Part shown: positions 56,197-64,000 of the stretch, piece by piece
Layout: each line of letters begins with the position of its first letter
Numbering within the stretch: position 1 is the stretch's first letter
Origin: Tunturiibacter empetritectus
GTDB taxonomy: Bacteria; Acidobacteriota; Terriglobia; Terriglobales; Acidobacteriaceae
Reading direction: 5' to 3'
NCBI RefSeq assembly: GCF_013410875.1
Contig: NZ_JACCCU010000001.1
Coordinates: 1,302,001 to 1,366,000, forward strand
DNA length: 64,000 nt
Made by a program: the position numbers and the translations under genes
The notes under the pieces: generated by a model
Database searches by the model: none
Told to the model about the DNA's origin: nothing
The model's input: the letters and a program-made list of their open reading frames with translations, nothing else

Positions 56197-56405
56197 TCGA
56201 TGCTCCTTAAAGCGGTACACCTGTTACTGCGAATCGGAGAATTCATTGCAGTGCCGTTTTTCTTGGAAAAAAACGGCGTCAAAATTTTCATTTTTATGGA
56301 CAGCGACAGGAGAGCCGCTTCCGGGCCTGCGGATATCCTGTGCCTTCGGCGTGGGGGTGAGCTGGAGGCGTTTGTTGCTGAGGATTGCAGTCGCAAAGGA
56401 TGGAG

Positions 56406-56606
56406 CTAGAAGCTGCCGGTTTTGTGCAGGCGTTCTTTTTCCAATGTTGCGACTGCTATGCCTTCTTCTTTGCTGACCGGAGGACGGCCTTTGAGGGCCA
56501 TGGTCCGCTCGTTGGGGCGAAGGTGCGTGGTGTAGAGATACATATACGCCATGACGGAGGCGAATATGACGGCAAGGGCGATGTAGACAAGAGTGATGTT
56601 TTCCAT
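56406..56606 (-). CDS. Small membrane protein between sdhA and sdhB
   Basis: A 66-residue single-pass protein (ENITLVYIALAVIFASVMAYMYLY near the N-terminus, then a polar tail ending LHKTGSF). The start ATG 56606 is natural. It sits inside the sdh cluster on the same strand and may be a small accessory subunit or assembly helper. No family is recognised. Confidence 0.7.
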   Translation of the reverse strand: MENITLVYIALAVIFASVMAYMYLYTTHLRPNERTMALKGRPPVSKEEGIAVATLEKERLHKTGSF

Positions 56607-56931
56607 GCCCGGTTAGATGGGGTGCGCGGGATTTAGGGTGATCCGTTTGGGTTAGATTTGTTGCTTGATGTGGGGTGGAGGATTGCTTTGGTGCGCTGTG
56701 GGATGAAAGGACAGGCAACGGCAAATACGGGGATCCTTCACTGCGCTCAGGATGACGACATTTTGGGGTAGCGGATCGCTTTGCTGCGCTGCTGCGGAGC
56801 GACCGTGAGAGAAAAAACAATGGCAAAGACAAATACGGGGGTCTCTCTGCTTCGGCGGCAGAGTGCGCCGCCTTCGGTCGAGATGACGATTTTTGTGGGT
56901 GGACTGGCATTTTTATTTAGAACAGCGTTTG
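56607..56931. other. Intergenic region within the sdh cluster, with repeats
   Basis: About 325 bp between sdhA and the 66-residue gene. It contains a type B repeat (56725-56760) and a type C repeat (56831-56888), both in otherwise unremarkable sequence. No gene is supported. Confidence 0.65.
56725..56888. repeat. Repeat B then repeat C
   Basis: Type B core TTCACTGCGCTCAGGATGAC near 56739-56757, then type C arms GGGGGTCTCTCTGC and CTTCGGTCGAGATGACG near 56837-56888. Confidence 0.8.
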
Positions 56932-58701
56932 TCAGGTGGCGGTGTAGACGCGGGGGCGTGGTTTGATGTGGCTGATGTCGACCTCTTCGAAGGTGATTGC
57001 GGGTGCTCCGTCGACGTAGGCGGCCTTGGTGGTTTTGAGGAACTTTTCGTCGTCGCGGTTGGGGAAGTCGGGTTTGTAGTGGGCTCCGCGGGACTCGTCG
57101 CGGAGGCGTGCGCCGTGGACGATGACTCGGCCCAGCTCGAGCATGTTGTAGAGCTGGCGGGTGAAGGCGAAGCTGGTGTTGGCCCACTGGCTTTTGTCGG
57201 AGAGGTTGACGTTTTTGTAGCGGTCGAGGAGTTCGACGAGCTTGGCATCGGCTTCGTCGAGGCCGGCGTTGTAGCGGACGATGGTGGCGTGCTTGGTCAT
57301 GGTCTCGCCGAGTTCGCGCCAGATCTTGAAGGGGTTTTCGGTGCCCTTGCTGTTGAGCAGGGCGTTGTTCTTCTCTTGTTGCCGCTGCAGCTCGGCGGCG
57401 TGTCCACCATCTCCTTCCTGCGCGGGCAGGGCTTTGGCGTAGGCCACGGCTTGCGGACCGGCGACGAAGCCTCCGTAGATGCAGGAGAGCAGGGAGTTGG
57501 CGCCGAGGCGATTGGCCCCGTGAATGGAGTAGTCGGCTTCGCCTGCGGCGTAGATGCCGGGGATGTTGGTCTGCTGGGTTGCATCGACCCAGAGACCGCC
57601 CATGGTGTAGTGCATGCCGGGGAAGATCTTCATGGGGACTTTGCGGGGGTCGTCGCCGACGAACTTCTCGTAGATCTCGAGGATGCCTTCGAGTTTGTTG
57701 AGGCGCTCGGGGGGGAGATGGGTGAGGTCGAGGTAGACCATTGGTTGGCCATCGATGCCCATGCCATCCTCGTAAACTACTTTGAAGATCTCGCGTGTGG
57801 CGATGTCGCGGGGGACGAGGTTGCCGTACTTGGGGTAGCGCTCCTCGAGGAAGTACCAGCGGTCGGCTTCGGGGATGGAGCGGGCTACTCGCTTGTCGGT
57901 CTTGTCGCGGGGGACCCAGACGCGGCCGCCTTCGCCTCGGGCGGACTCGGACATGAGACGGAGCTTGTCTTCGCCGGGGATGGCGGTGGGGTGGACCTGG
58001 ATGAACTCGCCGTTGGCGTAGAAGGCTCCCTGTTGGTAAAGTGCTGATTGAGCAGAGCCGGTGCAAACTACTGAATTGGTGGATTTTCCGAAGATGGCTC
58101 CATTGCCGCCGGTGCAGATGATGATTGCATCCGCCGGGAATGTTTTCGTTTCCATAGACCGGAGGTCCATGGCGCAGATGCCTCTCGCTTCACCTTTCGA
58201 TCCAAGGACTGCGGAGAGGAACTCCCAGCCTTCGTATTTGGTGACTTTGCCTTCGGACTCGTAGCGGCGGACCTGCTCGTCTAGGGCGTAGAGGAGTTGC
58301 TGGCCGGTGGTCGCGCCCGCAAACGCCGTGCGTTGATATAACGTTCCGCCGAAGCGGCGGAAGTCGAGGAGGCCTTCAGGGGTACGGTTGAAGGGCACGC
58401 CCATGCGGTCGAGGAGGTCGATGATGGCGGGGCCCTGGGCGGTCATGTTTTTGACGGGGGTCTGGTTGGCGAGGAAGTCGCCGCCGTAGACGGTGTCGTC
58501 GAAGTGCTTGAGGACGGAGTCGCCTTCGCCTTTGAGGTCCTTGGCGGCGTTGATGCCTCCCTGGGCGCAGACGGAGTGGGAGCGCTTGACGGGGACGATG
58601 GAGAAGAGGTCGACCTTGCCGCCGGCTTCGGCGATCTTGATGACGGCGGAGAGACCGGCTAGGCCGCCGCCTACTACGATGATTCGGGGTGTTGCTGCCA
58701 T
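56932..58701 (-). CDS. sdhA: Succinate dehydrogenase flavoprotein subunit
   Basis: A 589-residue FAD subunit oxidising succinate to fumarate. FAD-binding VVGGGLAGLSAV is at residues 9-20, and the covalent-FAD His42 sits in RSHSVCAQGG. The active-site region (HPTAIPG, ARGEGGRVWV), the FPGMHYTMGGLWVD motif and the HGANRLGANSLLSCIYGG segment are all typical. The ATG at 58701 follows GAAGG. It lies 19 bp after the preceding 112-residue membrane gene. C-terminus RPRVYTAT is standard. Confidence 0.95.
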   Translation of the reverse strand: MAATPRIIVVGGGLAGLSAVIKIAEAGGKVDLFSIVPVKRSHSVCAQGGINAAKDLKGEGDSVLKHFDDTVYGGDFLANQTPVKNMTAQGPAIIDLLDRMGVPFNRTPEGLLDFRRFGGTLYQRTAFAGATTGQQLLYALDEQVRRYESEGKVTKYEGWEFLSAVLGSKGEARGICAMDLRSMETKTFPADAIIICTGGNGAIFGKSTNSVVCTGSAQSALYQQGAFYANGEFIQVHPTAIPGEDKLRLMSESARGEGGRVWVPRDKTDKRVARSIPEADRWYFLEERYPKYGNLVPRDIATREIFKVVYEDGMGIDGQPMVYLDLTHLPPERLNKLEGILEIYEKFVGDDPRKVPMKIFPGMHYTMGGLWVDATQQTNIPGIYAAGEADYSIHGANRLGANSLLSCIYGGFVAGPQAVAYAKALPAQEGDGGHAAELQRQQEKNNALLNSKGTENPFKIWRELGETMTKHATIVRYNAGLDEADAKLVELLDRYKNVNLSDKSQWANTSFAFTRQLYNMLELGRVIVHGARLRDESRGAHYKPDFPNRDDEKFLKTTKAAYVDGAPAITFEEVDISHIKPRPRVYTAT

Positions 58702-58720
58702 GCTTTTACCTTCTATATCG

Positions 58721-59059
58721 TTAGATAAAAATGCCGCCCAACATAATGAGAAAGCCGGCACCATTTAAGACCCATCCGAGCTGAAGCATTTCGTAAAAGC
58801 GCCCTTGTGGTTGGATATCCCGATACTTTTTGATCGCTATTGCTCGTGCTGTTTTGCTACTTACTGGTTCTGTTTCTTCAGCCGCCGTGAACATTGTTTT
58901 TTTCGTTAACACAGCATTCTCGTTCACGAATTTCACCATTTTCGCAACCGCAATATTGCCTACAACCGTACCGCTGAACATAACTACAAAGCCAAGCAGC
59001 GAAACAGGATGATGAATAGCTCTTTGCCAAGTCGTCTCGTGTGTTGTTGACAGGTTCAC
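58721..59059 (-). CDS. Two-helix membrane protein between sdhC and sdhA
   Basis: A 112-residue protein whose GTG start (59059) overlaps the sdhC stop in a GTGA. Two membrane segments flank a polar middle (residues 18-40 PVSLLGFVVMFSGTVVGNIAVA, and 93-112 LGWVLNGAGFLIMLGGIFI). The base use is more A/T than the neighbours, and no family is recognised. Because it is translationally coupled to sdhC and next to sdhA, a role in the complex or its assembly is plausible but unproven. Confidence 0.8.
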   Translation of the reverse strand: MNLSTTHETTWQRAIHHPVSLLGFVVMFSGTVVGNIAVAKMVKFVNENAVLTKKTMFTAAEETEPVSSKTARAIAIKKYRDIQPQGRFYEMLQLGWVLNGAGFLIMLGGIFI

Positions 59060-59871
59060 TGCACCTGGCCTGGTTGGTCGGGGTTTGTGGAGTTTGGTGG
59101 GGGGACTGTGGGGGCGGGTAGGTCGATGCCGGCGGGTTGGGCGGGCATTACGTTGGCGGGGGCGTTGGGGTACTTCCAGACTACGGCGTAGATGCTGGCG
59201 AGGCCCATGAGACAGAGGGCTAGGCCGAAGGCGGTGCAGACGTAGCCGAATTTCTTGCGGGCCTTTTCGCCGGGGGTGATGCCCCACTTGGCGGCGAAGA
59301 GCCAGATGCCATAGGCAAAGTGCCAGGTGGTGGCGATCATGGCGATGACGTAGATGGCGAGCATCCAAGGGTTAGAGAGTTCAACCTGTACTTTATGGAA
59401 GGCGGCGCCGGGATTCTCCGGGAGAGAGATGCCGCTGAAGCGCTGTCGCCAGACGTGCTGGACGATGTAGAAGAAGGCGATGATGCCGGTGATGCGCTGG
59501 GAGACGTACATCCAGTTGGAGGCCCAGGGGTAAACGTTGACGCTGACGCGGCCGCGGAAGGCGATGAAGAGTCCGTAGAGGGCGTGGAAGGCTAGGGGGA
59601 TGAAGATGAAGGTCCACTCAAGGACGCGGACGAGCGGGAGGGAGTTGAGGAACTTGACCTGCTGGGCGTAGGCGAGGGGGCCGTTGAAGGTCTCGAAGTT
59701 GGAGATGATGTGCTCGACGAGGAAGGCGCCGATGGGGATGATGCCGGAGAGGGAGTGGAGCTTGTGCCAGAGGAAGGAGTGGCCCTGGCCGGCGCGGAGG
59801 GGCTGCACGCCTTTGAGCTTGGATACGCTGGGCTGGGCGGCAGGAGGGGCTGGCGGGGCGGCGGTGGCCAT
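59056..59871 (-). CDS. sdhC: Succinate dehydrogenase cytochrome b558-type subunit
   Basis: A 271-residue membrane anchor of the Bacillus-type SdhC family: five predicted membrane helices and histidines placed to bind two hemes (WHKLHSLSG, FHALYGLF, VQHVWRQ, TWHFAYGIWLF). ATG 59871 follows AAGGAG by about 5 nt. The C-terminal ~35 residues are Pro-rich. It is the first gene of the cluster; a second anchor SdhD is not needed in this type. Confidence 0.92.
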   Translation of the reverse strand: MATAAPPAPPAAQPSVSKLKGVQPLRAGQGHSFLWHKLHSLSGIIPIGAFLVEHIISNFETFNGPLAYAQQVKFLNSLPLVRVLEWTFIFIPLAFHALYGLFIAFRGRVSVNVYPWASNWMYVSQRITGIIAFFYIVQHVWRQRFSGISLPENPGAAFHKVQVELSNPWMLAIYVIAMIATTWHFAYGIWLFAAKWGITPGEKARKKFGYVCTAFGLALCLMGLASIYAVVWKYPNAPANVMPAQPAGIDLPAPTVPPPNSTNPDQPGQVQ

Positions 59872-60251
59872 GGGGACTCCTTGGTGCGGGATTCACGGAT
59901 TCGTATGCTCGTGAGGACTGCAGGCTGCAGGGACGAAAAAGTGCAGCAGGGCGATTATTCCGCTCGGGGATTGGCAGCGTCAAGGAAAGTGCTGGATTTT
60001 GTGCGGTTATCGTTGTGTTTGTGCGATTAAGTTGATGGAGCTTGAATTTGGGATGGATAGAGGTTAGCTATCACCCCTCACAACTTTTTGATCAGGTCTA
60101 CGAACCGAAAGCGAAAGAGACGAAATACGGGGGTCTTTCCGCTGCGCGGTCACGATGAAGCTGTGAACCGCTTCGGTCGAGATGACGGGTTTTTGAGTAG
60201 GGAAGAGAACAGGCAAATGCAAATACGAGATGACGGGGTTTGGACAGGTTT
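59872..60251. other. Intergenic region upstream of sdhC
   Basis: About 380 bp with the sdhC promoter expected in the first part and a type C repeat at 60122-60187. No gene seen. Confidence 0.6.
60122..60187. repeat. Interspersed repeat C
   Basis: GGGGGTCTTTCCGCTGCGC then CTTCGGTCGAGATGACG, with an internal dyad of its own. Confidence 0.8.
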
Positions 60252-60881
60252 TTAGAGTTCCGCAGATAAGGATTTGAGGAGGGCGGCGAAGGCTCGGCCA
60301 CGGTGGCTGAAGGTGAGTTTGAAGGTGGTCTCGAGTTCGGCCATGGTTTTGTTTTGGGCGGGTAGGTAGAAGAGAGGGTCGTAGCCGAAGCCGTCGGTGC
60401 CGCGGGGGGTGGTGAGGATTTCGCCTTCGACTGCGCCGTGGCCGATGGCGAGGATTTGGCCGTCGCGGGCGGCGGCGAGGACGCAGTGGTAGCGGGCGCT
60501 TCGTTCGGTGAGAGGGATGCCGGTGAGGTTCGAGAGGAGGTAGAGGTTGTTGCGCTCGTCGGGGGTGTGAGGAGCGTTGTCGGGGAGGTCTGTCGGGGAG
60601 AAGTTGTGGTCGTCGGCGTAGCGGGCGGAGCGGACGCCGGGTGCTCCGTGGAGGGCGTCGACTTCGAGACCGGAGTCGTCGGCGATGACGATTTCGCCAG
60701 GGGCGTGGTGGGAGTAGTAGATAGCCTTGAGGCGGGCGTTGCCTTCGAAGGTGGGCTCGTCTTCGGCGGGGGCGTGGATTTGTTTGAGGTTGGGTAGGGG
60801 GGCGAGTGTGATCTGCGGAGAGGCTGTGGCGGCGAAGTCTCGGAGCTTGCCTGGGTTGGTGGTGGCGGCGAAGAGATTCAT
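60252..60881 (-). CDS. rdgB: XTP/dITP diphosphatase (HAM1/RdgB family)
   Basis: A 209-residue house-cleaning enzyme that removes ITP, XTP and dITP from the nucleotide pool. Motifs FAATTNPGKLRDF, TFEGNARLKAIYYS, IADDSGLEVDAL, PGVRSARYA and GTDGFGYDPLFYLP are intact. The ATG at 60881 lies 9 bp after the stop of the P-loop gene upstream, so the two are probably co-transcribed. The length is normal. Confidence 0.95.
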   Translation of the reverse strand: MNLFAATTNPGKLRDFAATASPQITLAPLPNLKQIHAPAEDEPTFEGNARLKAIYYSHHAPGEIVIADDSGLEVDALHGAPGVRSARYADDHNFSPTDLPDNAPHTPDERNNLYLLSNLTGIPLTERSARYHCVLAAARDGQILAIGHGAVEGEILTTPRGTDGFGYDPLFYLPAQNKTMAELETTFKLTFSHRGRAFAALLKSLSAEL

Positions 60882-60890
60882 CTGGCTACC

Positions 60891-61451
60891 TTAGCGTAAA
60901 TCGAGATGAGACTGGATGAAGTCGGCTCTTTCGTTTGGGGTGCTTAGAGGTATGAGGATTGGATCGTAGCCGCAACGGGTATAGGCCTTCATCGCTTGTT
61001 CGAAGCTGAAGAGGGCTTCGTTGAAGGTCTGTTTGCGTTCGGTGTCTGTTGTGTAGATGGCGCGCCATGGCGGGGCGAGAAAGACTTTTGAGTAGCGGTG
61101 AAGGGCGCAGGCCTCTTTGATGGCGCGTTGGTCTGGGTGTTGATATGGGAGTTGGATGATCTGCGCGTAGCCGAGTGTGTCGGGGAGGCCGCGGTCGAAG
61201 AAGGTTGGATGTTGCGCGTGCTGGTGTTGAAGAAACGATGCGATGGAGCCTTCGAGCATGAGTTTTATGTAGGCGGTTGTGTCTTGCCAGGGGAGAGCGT
61301 TGCCGCCGGATTGCATCTGCTCCTGGATGATGCGGCGGGCGATTTCGGGAACACAAGCGTAGCCGCGCGATTGCAGGACGTTGAGCAAGGTTGTTTTGCC
61401 GGCGCCGGGTGCTCCGCTGATGACTATGAGGTTTTTGTTGGTGGATTGCAT
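60891..61451 (-). CDS. P-loop ATPase (AAA_28/NadR-like)
   Basis: A 186-residue small ATP/GTP-binding protein with Walker A GAPGAGKTT (residues 13-21) and FDRGLPDTLGYA (Walker B-like, near 86-97). Such domains act as kinases on small molecules (NadR, AAA_28) or remain uncharacterised. ATG 61451. Upstream of and 9 bp from rdgB, suggesting a nucleotide-linked role, though this is only contextual. Confidence 0.85.
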   Translation of the reverse strand: MQSTNKNLIVISGAPGAGKTTLLNVLQSRGYACVPEIARRIIQEQMQSGGNALPWQDTTAYIKLMLEGSIASFLQHQHAQHPTFFDRGLPDTLGYAQIIQLPYQHPDQRAIKEACALHRYSKVFLAPPWRAIYTTDTERKQTFNEALFSFEQAMKAYTRCGYDPILIPLSTPNERADFIQSHLDLR

Positions 61452-61483
61452 GTTGTTGAGAGTCCTGGTGAGGTTAGTTGGCG

Positions 61484-61523
61484 GTGATTCGGAGACGGAC
61501 GAAGGCTACGCTCCGAAAGGTGG
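61484..61523. repeat. Partial copy of the 3' end of the 62837 gene
   Basis: About 40 bp similar to 62844-62885 in the same orientation. On the minus strand it reads SVAFVRLRITAN then stop, echoing AVAFLRLRITK at the end of the outer-membrane-like gene. It marks the left border of the sigma factor module. Confidence 0.7.
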
Positions 61524-61627
61524 CTCGATCATCGGAGCAGAGACAAATAATGTGTGACATTTTTGATTCTGCTGCGAATCATGTACCAGACGCGTGGAGA
61601 TTTGTAACCGGAAGAAGGAGGAGGGAC

Positions 61628-62116
61628 GTGGCGGGCAAGACGCAGCAAGAGTTCGAAACCCTTCTCCAGGCGCATCGAGGCATTGTCTTCAAGACAGTGA
61701 ATACCTATTGCTGGCGGCAGGAAGACCGAGGTGACCTTGCACAGGAGATCGCTGCCCAACTCTGGAAGGCGTGGCCAAAGTATGATTCTTCCCGAAACTT
61801 CACGACATGGATGTACCGCATTGCTTTGAACGTAGCCATCAGCTTTGTGCGTGAAGAGGTGAAGCATCGCAGAGTCTTTACGTCACTTGCGGAAGATGGG
61901 TATGAAGCTACTCCGGTGCCTGATCCCGGTACAACTGATCGCATGGAACGACTGCATCGGTTTATCGAGAGGGAGCCTCCTTTTGAACGGGCGCTTCTGC
62001 TGCTGTATCTCGAGGACAGGTCTCAAAAGGAGATCGCCGAGATTTTGGGAATTACGCCGACAAACGTTTCGACGAAGATCAGCCGATTGAAACAACGCAT
62101 TCGAACTGAAATTTGA
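61628..62116 (+). CDS. ECF-type RNA polymerase sigma factor
   Basis: A 162-residue sigma-70 family protein of ECF size. Region 2 (GDLAQEIAAQLWKAWPKYDSSRNFTTWMYRIALNVAISFVR) and region 4 (ERALLLLYLEDRSQKEIAEILGITPTNVSTKISRLKQRI) are clear. The start is put at GTG 61628 since AAGGAGGAGG lies just upstream; an ATG at 61550 gives an N-terminal tail without site support. It is followed 16 bp later by a membrane protein with its own AAGGAG, a likely anti-sigma factor by position. Confidence 0.9.
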   Translation: MAGKTQQEFETLLQAHRGIVFKTVNTYCWRQEDRGDLAQEIAAQLWKAWPKYDSSRNFTTWMYRIALNVAISFVREEVKHRRVFTSLAEDGYEATPVPDPGTTDRMERLHRFIEREPPFERALLLLYLEDRSQKEIAEILGITPTNVSTKISRLKQRIRTEI

Positions 62117-62132
62117 ATGAAGGAGAACAACA

Positions 62133-62798
62133 ATGGAACTAAACGAACTCAAGGCAGCGTGGCAGTTATTGGAGAACGCGCTCGAACGTGGAAACCAATT
62201 GAGCGTGGCGATGTTGCGTCAACGGAAGCTGGATGCAGCTAGTAGAAGTCTAAGACCGCTAAAGCTGAACCAGGTATTTCAGATTTTCTTTGGAGTGCTT
62301 TTCCTTGTTTTGGCCGGGCTGCTCTGGAGCACAAAGCCAACGGCGATTTCGGTCATTCTAGGAGGAGTGTTCGTACAAGCCTATGGAATCGGCTGCGTGA
62401 TCACAGCGGGGATTGTTTTTTCCGCGCTGAGCCGCATTGACTATGCCGCGCCAGTGGTTGAAGTGCAAGGCGGATTGGCCCGTGTGCGTCGAGCGTATGG
62501 GATCTGTGTTGTGGTTGCGGGTCTCTCCTGGTGGTTCCTGTGGATCCCTTTGCTGATGTTGCTGTTGGGACTTGCGCACGTGGATTTGTATGCTTTCGCC
62601 CCTTCAGTTATCTGGATTGGATTGGTAGTAGGAGTTGTTGGGTTGCTGGGTATGTACTGGATGTATGTCTATTCCCAGAGATCCTCCAATATGGAGTTGC
62701 GTCAGTTCGTGGAACGCGCGACCTTCGGACGTAGTCTGCAAAACGCGCTTCAACAATTGAATGAGGTCAGGAAGTTTGAAGAAGAAGTTCTTACCTAA
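62133..62798 (+). CDS. Multi-pass membrane protein, possible anti-sigma partner
   Basis: A 221-residue protein with a soluble N-terminal ~45 residues (ELNELKAAWQLLENALERGNQL), about four membrane segments between residues 47 and 185, and a soluble C-terminal helix (VERATFGRSLQNALQQLNEV). Position right after the ECF sigma factor (16 bp, same strand) suggests regulation of it, but no zinc-anti-sigma motif (HxxxCxxC) is present. Family unrecognised. Confidence 0.8.
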   Translation: MELNELKAAWQLLENALERGNQLSVAMLRQRKLDAASRSLRPLKLNQVFQIFFGVLFLVLAGLLWSTKPTAISVILGGVFVQAYGIGCVITAGIVFSALSRIDYAAPVVEVQGGLARVRRAYGICVVVAGLSWWFLWIPLLMLLLGLAHVDLYAFAPSVIWIGLVVGVVGLLGMYWMYVYSQRSSNMELRQFVERATFGRSLQNALQQLNEVRKFEEEVLT

Positions 62799-62836
62799 GA
62801 GAAGGGGGTAGCGGGCGGTTAGATTCTTCGGGGTCG

Positions 62837-64000
62837 CTACTTTGTGATGCGGAGGCGGAGGAAGGCGACGGCTCCGAAGGGGTGGGTGCCGTAGGTTGAG
62901 ACCAGGGCGGTGGGGGTGGTGTAGGTGGTGAACTGCGCGCCTGGGGCGATGAGGAGGTGAGGGGCAAGTGGCAAGTCGCGGTCGTAGCCAAAGGAGTATG
63001 CGGCTACGTGGCCGAGGGGGGATTCGGTGAAGTTGGGGGGGAGCGGGGAGCCGGGGGGGATGAGGAGCTCGTTGGAGCGGCCAGCGTTTTCGATGCGGGT
63101 CCAGACATAGTTGCGGGTGCGGAAGTTGAGGAGGGATTCGAGGAGGTAGGAGTTTTCTTTGCTGCTGTCTGTGAGGGATTTTGTGCGTCCCCAGATAAGT
63201 GTGTTCGACCAGTTGTTGGTGTGGGCGCCGTCTGAAGTCGTGCGGCCGAAGGGACGGTTGTACATGATGGAGGCTGTCTGGCGCTGTTGGTCTTCGCGCG
63301 GGTAGAGTGCTTCGGGGCTGACGATGTGGGCGATGGAGTATTGGGTGCTCAGGTTTTTTGTTGGGGCGAAGGTGATGCGGGAGGAGTAGCTGTCGACGGC
63401 GTGACCGTTGGGGGAGGGTTGAAAGCCCCAGCGCTGCTCGGTGGGTTCGGCGCCGTGGAAGCCTGACTCTTCGAAGCGAAGCCAGCGCCAGGTGATGCCG
63501 CCGGTGAAGACGTTGAAGGCGATGTGAGTGGAGTCCTGTTGGTGGTGGCCGAGTGCGGCGATGGGATCTTCAGACGCGGAGAGGCGGTGGGGGTAGGCGG
63601 TGGGTCCGATGGCGGGGTCGCCTATGGGGGCGGCGTAGAGGCTAAGGAGGGTGTGGCTGCCGAGGCGGAGATCGTAGAGGGCGGCGAGCTCCATGAAGAA
63701 GTCGTGCGGGTGCTGGCCGTCGATGATGGGTTTGCCGAAGGCGGTTTCGCCCTGCTGGAAGAGCTCGAGGTATTGGCGGCTGGATATGGTTGCGGGCTCG
63801 AGCGAAAGCATGGTGCGGAGGGTGAGCTGGCCGTATTGGCCGTGGCTTCCGAGCTGGCGCATGGCCATGGGCATGAGCCAGTTGGTGGAGAAAAGCTTGT
63901 CGCCGCCGCGGGTGGCTGCTGGGTTGGGGCAGGAGAGTTGCACGCAGACGTCGGGGGTTGGGCCTGCGGGGTTGGAGGCGTGCTGTTGGGTGTCGGAGAT
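62837..64000 (-). CDS. Outer-membrane-like hypothetical protein, 5' end beyond window
   Basis: A frame open from the window edge to a stop at 62837 (387 residues here). The sequence has a beta-barrel look: alternating aromatic/polar strands, tyrosines and glycines (GWWLR.. type strands such as YSSRITFAPTKNLSTQYSIAHIV), and HPHDFFMELAALYDLRLG. It may be an outer-membrane protein linked to metal resistance neighbours in other Acidobacteria, but I cannot assign it. The last residues are duplicated as a remnant at 61484-61523. Confidence 0.7.
   Translation of the reverse strand: MSDTQQHASNPAGPTPDVCVQLSCPNPAATRGGDKLFSTNWLMPMAMRQLGSHGQYGQLTLRTMLSLEPATISSRQYLELFQQGETAFGKPIIDGQHPHDFFMELAALYDLRLGSHTLLSLYAAPIGDPAIGPTAYPHRLSASEDPIAALGHHQQDSTHIAFNVFTGGITWRWLRFEESGFHGAEPTEQRWGFQPSPNGHAVDSYSSRITFAPTKNLSTQYSIAHIVSPEALYPREDQQRQTASIMYNRPFGRTTSDGAHTNNWSNTLIWGRTKSLTDSSKENSYLLESLLNFRTRNYVWTRIENAGRSNELLIPPGSPLPPNFTESPLGHVAAYSFGYDRDLPLAPHLLIAPGAQFTTYTTPTALVSTYGTHPFGAVAFLRLRITK

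Noticed and set aside
56224..56910. Minus-strand frame covering the gap between sdhA and sdhB
   Set aside because: It contains HPERSEGSPYL-like translated repeat sequence and overlaps the better-supported 66-residue gene.
56747..58066. Second long minus-strand frame within sdhA
   Set aside because: It is an Arg/Pro-rich shifted reading of the sdhA gene.

Overview
The window looks like chromosome of an acidobacterium, probably Acidobacteriaceae/Terriglobales (relatives of Granulicella, Edaphobacter or Terriglobus). This is an inference. It rests on two very large Oar-like TonB-dependent receptors with N-terminal carboxypeptidase-regulatory domains, several Tat-exported sugar isomerase/oxidoreductase proteins, high G+C, and many short interspersed intergenic repeats. 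No rRNA, tRNA, CRISPR array, transposase or phage gene was found. Taxonomy could not be checked by search.

Layout. (1) 1-11.1 kb, all minus strand: a carbohydrate locus with two tandem GH39 glycosidases (the first cut by the window edge), an Oar-like receptor, a STAS protein, two Tat-type sugar phosphate isomerase/epimerase-like proteins and a Tat-type Gfo/Idh/MocA oxidoreductase. (2) 11.3-16.1 kb: a second Oar-like receptor, DoxX, pyrE. (3) 16.5-18.4 kb, plus strand: ridA and an AAA+ ATPase. (4) 18.5-22.7 kb: uvrA overlapping a CPBP membrane protease. (5) 22.9-31.4 kb: small membrane and secreted proteins, nitroreductase, alpha/beta hydrolase, ubiX, Fe/Zn-cluster-type protein, SDR. (6) 31.5-39.3 kb: GH32 fructanase, regulatory-domain protein, purB, glutaredoxin, DinB, SDR, a tadA-DUF3175 fusion, HD protein. 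(7) 39.4-40.2 kb: an A/T-richer two-gene PIN module. (8) 40.3-43.2 kb: agmatine deiminase and N-carbamoylputrescine amidase (agmatine to putrescine), separated by two broken cupin genes. (9) 43.5-49.7 kb: aldo/keto reductase, glutamine synthetase family, SIMPL protein, icd, mdh. (10) 50.1-55.2 kb: two cyclophilins, DUF1440-like, ABM monooxygenase, M19 dipeptidase, GlcG/HbpS. (11) 55.4-59.9 kb: succinate dehydrogenase sdhC-x-sdhA-y-sdhB with two extra small membrane proteins. (12) 60.2-64 kb: rdgB, a P-loop ATPase, an ECF sigma factor with a membrane protein, and a partial outer-membrane-like protein.

How parts fit. The first 11 kb reads as export and uptake machinery for a plant-type oligosaccharide, with the periplasmic Tat proteins processing the released sugar. 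icd, mdh and sdh supply three TCA steps. The most unusual items are the tadA-DUF3175 fusion, the two small membrane proteins inside the sdh cluster, the PIN pair, the Lys/Ala-rich tail on UvrA, two adjacent cupin pseudogenes, an inverted-repeat element at 27.3-27.5 kb with a half copy at 36.8 kb, and two modules (ridA; sigma factor plus membrane protein) flanked by direct repeats of neighbouring sequence. Several genes appear to start at TTG or GTG behind strong Shine-Dalgarno sites.
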